Shown here: one piece after another, positions 15,826-19,944 of the stretch
How positions within the stretch are numbered: the first letter of the stretch is position 1
Layout of the letters: each line of letters begins with the position of its first letter
Source of the DNA: DATLGB01 sp035540675
GTDB taxonomy: Bacteria > Actinomycetota > Thermoleophilia > Solirubrobacterales > Solirubrobacteraceae
Direction: 5' to 3'
Assembly (NCBI GenBank): GCA_035540675.1
Contig: DATLGB010000114.1
Span: 1-19,944 of the forward strand
Length of the DNA: 19,944 bases
The notes under the pieces: generated by a model
What the model was told of the DNA's origin: nothing
Databases searched by the model: none
What the model saw: the letters and a program-made list of their open reading frames with translations, nothing else
Program-made: the position numbers and the translations under genes

Positions 15826-16566
15826 TCAGGCGGGCGGCGTCAGCAGCGCGATCTGCCCGCGCTCGTCGGCGGCCGCGTTGACCGCGCGCTGCGCGTCGGA
15901 CAGCTCCTCGAGCTCGGCCCCTTGGGCGACGCGGCGGGCGCCGCCGGCCTCGTCGGACAGGTCGACCTCGTAGTGGTACCAGGAGAGCTCCCACATCACG
16001 ATGATCGAGACCACGCTGGGCTCGTCCGGCGACGTGCGCACGCAGACCTCGGGCGGCCCCAGCGAGCGGGCGACGCCGCCGACGGTGCGCGGGTGCTGCG
16101 AGGCGTTGAAGACGTCGAGCGCGCGCTGCATCTTCAGCTCGGCGTTGGTCGGCACCGCGCGCACGTGGCGCGGCTCGCGCGGGACGTCGGGCGGCGGCGG
16201 CTCGACCCGCCGCGGCGCGCGCTCCCTGACCACGGGGTGGTCCTCGAGCTCGGCGGCCAGCGCGGGGTCGAGCTCGAGGTCGTCCGGCGGGGCCTCGGCC
16301 GGTTGCTCGCGGCGGTGGCGCAGCCGGCCGATCAGCGACCCGCGGCGGTCCGACCGCGGCGGGCGCGTGGCCACCTCGTCGGCACCCGCCTCCATGATCC
16401 AGCCCTCGTGCGCGGCGCGCGCCGTGCACAACTCGCACACCAGCCGGCGGGCGCCGCCGGCGAGGAACGGCTCGACCCGCTCACCGCGCAGCAGGGTGCG
16501 GCCGCAGACGTCGCAGGTGACGTCGCCACGGTTGGTCTTGATCTCCCGTGAGCGCAGCGGGGGCAC
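15826..16566 (-). CDS. Zinc-ribbon protein of unknown function (246 aa)
   Basis: The product has 246 residues from the GTG at 16566. A treble-clef or ribbon-like zinc site lies near the N-terminus: CDVCG (C18, C21) and CELC (C44, C47). A charged, proline- and arginine-rich middle (about 65-145) with no clear fold follows, then a compact-looking C-terminal half (about 145-245): MQRALDVFNASQHPRTVGGVARSLGPP, VCVRTSPDEPSVVSIIVMWELSWYHYEV and an acidic stretch. I do not recognise the family; conserved-looking aromatic residues (WELSWYHYEV) suggest a small-ligand or protein-binding domain. The TACGCT box 8 nt before the GTG and the absence of a Shine-Dalgarno suggest leaderless transcription. It starts 47 nt after the EF-G-like gene ends, on the same strand. 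Confidence 0.7.
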   Translation of the reverse strand: MPPLRSREIKTNRGDVTCDVCGRTLLRGERVEPFLAGGARRLVCELCTARAAHEGWIMEAGADEVATRPPRSDRRGSLIGRLRHRREQPAEAPPDDLELDPALAAELEDHPVVRERAPRRVEPPPPDVPREPRHVRAVPTNAELKMQRALDVFNASQHPRTVGGVARSLGPPEVCVRTSPDEPSVVSIIVMWELSWYHYEVDLSDEAGGARRVAQGAELEELSDAQRAVNAAADERGQIALLTPPA

Positions 16567-16613
16567 GGCCAGCCAGCGTAGCGACGGCCGCTGCCGCGCC
16601 CCCGCGGCTGCAA

Positions 16614-18683
16614 CTACGCCTTCACGGCCTCCTCCGACGTGCGCATCTCGGCGATCACCTTCTGCGCGAGGTGGGCCGGGATCTCCTCGTAGCGCAGGAA
16701 CTCCATCGTGTACTCGCCCTGCCCGCCCGTGATCGAGCGCAGGTCGGGCGCGTAGGAGAGCATCTCCGCCATCGGCACCTCGGCCTTGACCTCGGTCATG
16801 CCGCCGGCGGCCTCCGTCCCGAGCGGCCGGCCGCGCCGGGAGGACAGGTCGCCCATGACGTCGCCGACGTGGTCGTCGGGCGTCGAGACCGTGACGAGCA
16901 TGATCGGCTCGAGCAGCACGGGCGACGCGTTCTCGAGCGCCTGCCGCATCGCGAGCGAGCCGGCGAGCTTGAACGCCATCTCCGAGGAGTCGACGCTGTG
17001 GTAGCTGCCGTCGAACAGGCGCACGCGCACGCCCTTGGTCGGGAACCCGGCCACCACGCCGGCCTCGAGCGCCTCGCGGCATCCCTTCTCGACCGCCGGG
17101 ATGAACGAGTTGGGGATCACGCCGCCCTTGATCTCGTTGACGAACTCGAAGTCGGTCTCACACGGCTCGACGCGGATGTGGCAGTCGCCGAACTGCCCGC
17201 GTCCGCCCGTCTGCTTCTTGTGGCGACCGTGGGAGGTCGCCTTGCCGCGGATCGTCTCCTGGTAGGGCACGCGCGGCGGCCTGAGCGACACCTCGCAGCC
17301 GAAGCGGTGCTTCAGCCGCTCGACGATCACCTCGACGTGCAGCTGCGACAGCCCGGCGACGATCTGCTCGCCCGTCTGCGGGTCGCGGTGCAGGTCGATG
17401 GTCGGGTCCTCCTCCTGGAGACGGTGCAGCGACGTGTAGACCTTCTCCTCGTCGCCCTTGTGGGCGGGCTCGATCGAGAACGCCATCACCGGCGCCGGCA
17501 GCGTGATCGACGGCATGTGGATCGGCTGGTCGCGCGCGGCGAGCCAGTCGCCCGCCTTGGTCTCCTTGAGCTTGGCCACGGCGCCGATGTCGCCCGGGCC
17601 GAAGGCATCCGCATGGCCCATGTCCTTGCCGTGTGGCACGAGGAGCTGGCCGATGCGCTCCTTGTTGTGGGTGCGGGTGTTGAGCACCTGCGTGTCGTGG
17701 GTGACGGTGCCCTGGTAGACGCGGAAGAGGTTGATGCGGCCCGCGAACGGGTCCGCGCGCGTCTTGAAGACGTACGCGAACATCTCCTTGTCGGCGTCGG
17801 GCTCGAGCGTGAGCTCCTCGGCGTCGACAGCGCCGTGGTGGGCCGGCGACGGCAGGTCCTCGATGATCGCGTCGAGCAGGCGGTCCGCGCCGAGGTGGGC
17901 GGTGGCGACGCCGCAGGTCACCGGGAAGACGTTGCCGTGCTCCGTGCCGTCCTCGAGCGCCTGGACGATCTCGTCGTGGGTGATCTCGTCGCCCTCGAGG
18001 TAGCGCTCCATCAGCGCCTCGGAGTTCTCCGCCACCTCGTCCATGAGCTTCTCGCGGTACTCCTGCGCGAGGTCGGCCATGTCGTCGGGGATCGGGATCT
18101 CGCGGCAGTTGTCCTTGCCGGCTCCGTCGTACTCGTAGGCCTTCATGTCGACGAGGTCGATCAGCCCCCGCACCTCGTGCTCGGAGCCGATCGGGATCTC
18201 GGTGGCGACGCAGTGCGGCCCGAAGGCGGACTGCAGCGCCTCGAGCGTGCGGAAGAAGTCCGCGCGCTCGCGGTCGAGCATGTTCACGTAGATCAGCCGC
18301 GCGACGCCCAGGTCGGCGGCCCGCTGCCACAGTCGCTGCGTGGAGACCTCGACGCCCATGACCGCGTTGACGACGAACACCGCCGACTCGCACACGCGCA
18401 GCACGCCGAGGGCGTCGGCCACGAACGACGGCTCGCCGGGGGTGTCGAGCAGGTTGACCTTCACTCCGCGCCAGTCGAAGGAGGCGAGGCTGGCGCTGAT
18501 GGACATCCCGCGGGCCTTCTCGTCCTCGTCGGAGTCCGAGACGGTCGTGCCGTCGGCCACCGAGCCCAGGCGGGTGATCGCTCCGGCCTCGAACAGCAGG
18601 GCCTCCATCAGCGACGTCTTCCCGCTGCCCCGGTGGCCGACTAGGGCCACGTTGCGGATCCTGTCTGCGGCTGCGTACGGCAT
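16614..18683 (-). CDS. EF-G-like translational GTPase (EF-G paralogue)
   Basis: The product has 689 residues, a typical EF-G length, starting at the ATG at 18683 behind a clear AGGAGA-type Shine-Dalgarno. It has the five-domain EF-G layout, with domain IV marked by GRHKKQTGGRGQFGDCHIRVEP, the tip segment SYHSVDSSEMAFKL, and the C-terminal SRRGRPLGTE and GQGEYTMEF motifs. The G domain differs from housekeeping EF-G: P-loop GHRGSGKT (16-23), switch I RGMSIS where Thr is usual, G3 DTPGE (80-84) with Glu in place of the catalytic His, and G4 NMLD (134-137) instead of NKMD. It therefore belongs to the EF-G2-like paralogues, whose role (ribosome rescue, stress or recycling) is unsettled. GTP hydrolysis may be slow. 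A tetracycline-protection protein is less likely. A housekeeping EF-G must exist elsewhere. Confidence 0.9.
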   Translation of the reverse strand: MPYAAADRIRNVALVGHRGSGKTSLMEALLFEAGAITRLGSVADGTTVSDSDEDEKARGMSISASLASFDWRGVKVNLLDTPGEPSFVADALGVLRVCESAVFVVNAVMGVEVSTQRLWQRAADLGVARLIYVNMLDRERADFFRTLEALQSAFGPHCVATEIPIGSEHEVRGLIDLVDMKAYEYDGAGKDNCREIPIPDDMADLAQEYREKLMDEVAENSEALMERYLEGDEITHDEIVQALEDGTEHGNVFPVTCGVATAHLGADRLLDAIIEDLPSPAHHGAVDAEELTLEPDADKEMFAYVFKTRADPFAGRINLFRVYQGTVTHDTQVLNTRTHNKERIGQLLVPHGKDMGHADAFGPGDIGAVAKLKETKAGDWLAARDQPIHMPSITLPAPVMAFSIEPAHKGDEEKVYTSLHRLQEEDPTIDLHRDPQTGEQIVAGLSQLHVEVIVERLKHRFGCEVSLRPPRVPYQETIRGKATSHGRHKKQTGGRGQFGDCHIRVEPCETDFEFVNEIKGGVIPNSFIPAVEKGCREALEAGVVAGFPTKGVRVRLFDGSYHSVDSSEMAFKLAGSLAMRQALENASPVLLEPIMLVTVSTPDDHVGDVMGDLSSRRGRPLGTEAAGGMTEVKAEVPMAEMLSYAPDLRSITGGQGEYTMEFLRYEEIPAHLAQKVIAEMRTSEEAVKA

Positions 18684-18747
18684 GCCCGACTCTCCTTCCC
18701 TCGCTCGCCGGACCGAGCGCGCCGGCCGGCTGTGGACGACGTTCGCC

Positions 18748-18767
18748 GGCCCCTCCCTCAAGGGGCC
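18748..18767 (-). promoter_or_regulatory. Hairpin in the leader of the EF-G-like gene
   Basis: GGCCCCT (18748-18754) and AGGGGCC (18761-18767) form a perfect 7-bp stem with a 6-nt loop. It lies about 65 nt before the ATG at 18683, within the predicted leader if the promoter at 18777-18784 is right. It could be an attenuator, a stabilising leader stem, or chance in G+C-rich DNA. Confidence 0.3.
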
Positions 18768-18776
18768 GTGCGCGGC

Positions 18777-18784
18777 ACCCTATA
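18777..18784 (-). promoter_or_regulatory. -10 region for the EF-G-like gene
   Basis: On the minus strand TATAGGGT (18784-18777) holds overlapping TATAGG and TAGGGT boxes in the most AT-rich spot of the 143-bp divergent intergenic region. No good -35 box was found, so the assignment is tentative. Confidence 0.35.
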
Positions 18785-18826
18785 CATGGTCGCGTGCCGC
18801 CGGAAGGGGCTTGCGACAATGCGCGC

Positions 18827-19201
18827 ATGGACGCTGACCACCGGCGGACCGGAGCGGTCGTGGCCGCCGCCGGGGCGGTGCCGCTGGCGGCCGGCGCGGT
18901 GCTGCCGGTGGGGGCCGTCATGGACGGCGCGCCGCTGTGCCCGTTCCGGCTGGCGACGGGGCTGCCGTGCCCGCTGTGCGGCGCCACCCGCGCGATCGTC
19001 CTCGCCGCGCACGGCGATCCGCGCTGGATCGACTACGGGGCGGTGTGGGTGGTCGTGGCGGTCGCCGCCGTGCTCGCCGGGGCTCTCGTGACCCTGCGCG
19101 GGCGCCCGCGCCTGGCGGTGCCGCCGGCCGCGGGCGCCGTCGGCATCGGCGCGATCGCGTGGGCCTGGGCGCTCGCGCACGCCGACACGATCGCGCCGTA
19201 G
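18827..19201 (+). CDS. DUF2752 membrane protein
   Basis: The product has 124 residues. It has a hydrophobic segment (about 9-30), then the cysteine motif CPFRLATGLPCPLCGATRA (38-56), a second helix (about 72-92) and a third (about 98-118), with charged loops between. The CPxRxxTGxPCPxCGxTRA pattern is the diagnostic signature of DUF2752, an uncharacterised membrane protein family of many bacteria; the cysteines (C38, C48, C51) may bind a metal or form a disulphide. The ATG at 18827 is preceded at 6 nt by GACAAT, a candidate -10 box for a leaderless mRNA. The gene is divergent from the EF-G-like gene and converges on the DUF4190-type genes, which in actinobacteria are frequent DUF2752 neighbours (recalled). 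Confidence 0.85.
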   Translation: MDADHRRTGAVVAAAGAVPLAAGAVLPVGAVMDGAPLCPFRLATGLPCPLCGATRAIVLAAHGDPRWIDYGAVWVVVAVAAVLAGALVTLRGRPRLAVPPAAGAVGIGAIAWAWALAHADTIAP

Positions 19202-19223
19202 CGCGCCGGTGCTCGGCCGCTGC

Positions 19224-19790
19224 TCACGGCCCGGCGGCCACGCCGATGAGCATCAGCAGGAAGAGCAGCCCGTAGAACAGGAGCCCCATCCAGCCGGCCA
19301 CGGCGGCGGCGCGGGCGAGGCCGCGGCCCTGCAGCGCCGGGTTGTCGCGCAGCTCCCCGCGGGCGCCCGCAGCGACGAGGAGCGCCGCGATCGAGCCGAT
19401 CACCGGGCACATGAACAGGCCGACGATCGCCAGCACGAACGCCGTCACGGCCTTGCCGGAGGTGCCGCCACCGCGCGGGGTGATGCCGGACCAGCCGTAG
19501 GTCTCGGGACTCGGCGGGTTCCACCCGGCGCCGACGCTCGGCGGCGCCTGCCACTGCACCGGCGGGGCCGGGGACTGCGGCGCGGGCGAAGGCGGCGACG
19601 GCGGTTGCGGCGGTGACGGCGTCACGGCGGCCCTCGGCTCCGGCTCCGGCTCCGGCTCGGACCACAGCGACGTCGTGGGCGGCGGCGGCGTCGCGCGCGG
19701 CGCCTCGAGCGGATCGCCCGGGGTCAGCGGCGGGGGCGGCGGGTCGTCGTCGCCTGGCCCGAAGGGCTCCCACGACCCGCGCTCGCTCAT
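19224..19790 (-). CDS. DUF4190-type membrane protein with proline-rich N-terminus
   Basis: The product has 188 residues. The first 105 are disordered, very rich in Pro, with a GEDDDPPPPP-like acidic start and an EPEPEPEP run encoded by four CGGCTC repeats (19635-19658). The C-terminal part (about 112-188) is a DUF4190-like domain: KAVTAFVLAIVGLFMCPVIG, an Ala/Gly-rich short loop, then ARAAAVAGWMGLLFYGLLFLLMLIG, giving two transmembrane helices joined by a loop with GELRDNP. DUF4190 is an uncharacterised family of small membrane proteins, often with a Pro-rich cytoplasmic tail, in actinobacteria. The ATG at 19790 overlaps the stop of the upstream gene (ATGA). It converges on the DUF2752 gene with 22 nt between. 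Confidence 0.82.
   Translation of the reverse strand: MSERGSWEPFGPGDDDPPPPPLTPGDPLEAPRATPPPPTTSLWSEPEPEPEPRAAVTPSPPQPPSPPSPAPQSPAPPVQWQAPPSVGAGWNPPSPETYGWSGITPRGGGTSGKAVTAFVLAIVGLFMCPVIGSIAALLVAAGARGELRDNPALQGRGLARAAAVAGWMGLLFYGLLFLLMLIGVAAGP
19635..19658. repeat. Four tandem copies of CGGCTC inside the DUF4190-type gene
   Basis: Four exact 6-bp units encode Glu-Pro repeated four times on the minus strand. The unit keeps the reading frame, so changes in copy number would lengthen or shorten the disordered tail without a frameshift. Confidence 0.7.
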
Positions 19791-19944
19791 CGCTCGCGCA
19801 GCGAGATCGTCTCGTCCTGGAAGGTGCCGTCCTCGATGTTGAGCGACTCGCCCAGCATGCCGAACGCGAGGAGCCCGATCACCATCAGGAGCGCGAGCAC
19901 GATGCCGATCCAGCCGAGCACGATGCCGGCGACCGCCATCCCCC
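19787..19944 (-). CDS. C-terminal part of a second DUF4190-like membrane protein (partial)
   Basis: Only the last 51 codons are in the window; the gene starts beyond the right edge. The visible end reads GMAVAGIVLGWIGIVLALLM..., a hydrophobic helix typical of the second helix of DUF4190 domains, followed by a soluble acidic tail MLGESLNIEDGTFQDETISLRER. The stop (19789-19787) overlaps the ATG of the next gene by 4 nt (ATGA), so the two DUF4190-type genes are translationally coupled and likely make partner or duplicated proteins. An ATG at 19939 in the same frame could be a start, but the GMAVAG context is that of an internal DUF4190 sequence. Confidence 0.65.
   Translation of the reverse strand, partial: GMAVAGIVLGWIGIVLALLMVIGLLAFGMLGESLNIEDGTFQDETISLRER

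Noticed and set aside
16548..18644. A 698-codon plus-strand frame opposite the EF-G-like gene
   Set aside because: The EF-G-like gene on the minus strand is unmistakable by motif and has a good Shine-Dalgarno; the plus-strand frame is compositional.
16614..18683. Tetracycline ribosomal-protection protein
   Set aside because: The protein has EF-G-like domain IV motifs and EF-G-like length, and its altered G motifs resemble EF-G2-type paralogues; nothing around it suggests a resistance cassette.

Overview
The window is very GC-rich DNA (roughly three quarters G+C by eye) with dense coding, many GTG starts, few Shine-Dalgarno sequences and many secreted proteins with arginine-rich C-terminal tails. 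Together with the gene families present (EF-G-like paralogue, PKD/PPC subtilase, LVIVD-repeat protein, DUF2752 and DUF4190 proteins), this points to a high-GC actinomycete. My best guess is Thermoleophilia/Solirubrobacterales (Solirubrobacter, Conexibacter or Patulibacter-like), an inference from style and not from a marker gene.

Layout. (1) 1-2253: the 5' end of a minus-strand gene whose product carries an 'LQRTIGNRA' motif, typical of DUF4157-type and contractile-injection-system (eCIS) cargo proteins, with its own good promoter. It is followed by small membrane proteins: a zinc-ribbon protein, a DUF3592-like protein, a two-TM protein, a four-TM DUF6529-like protein and a 66-residue TM plus charged-helix protein. 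(2) 2265-9816: four consecutive plus-strand genes for exported proteins: an unknown secreted protein, a CAP-like protein, a large S8 protease with PKD and PPC domains, and a six-repeat LVIVD protein. The block ends in a strong hairpin between convergent genes. (3) 9885-11191: an alpha/beta hydrolase and a small unknown protein, minus strand. (4) 11192-11495: a gene-poor stretch holding three copies of a 50-61 bp palindromic repeat. (5) 11496-15769: a tight six-gene minus-strand operon, in transcription order: small conserved protein, RNase HI, compact tryptophan 2,3-dioxygenase, an unknown 84-residue protein, ABC-F ATPase, Rieske oxygenase. Several junctions overlap by 4 nt. (6) 15826-18683: a zinc-ribbon protein and an EF-G-like GTPase with an altered active site. 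(7) 18827-19944: a DUF2752 protein converging on two overlapping DUF4190-type membrane protein genes, the second cut by the window edge.

No rRNA, tRNA, CRISPR array, transposase, integrase or phage gene was seen. The most unusual elements are the palindromic repeat array at 11267-11430, the truncated candidate injection-system cargo at the left edge, the six-gene operon joining two oxygenases to an ABC-F protein and an RNase H, and the EF-G paralogue with a His-to-Glu change in its G3 motif. Several genes have a TANNNT-like -10 box 6-9 nt before the start and no Shine-Dalgarno, so leaderless mRNAs look common.
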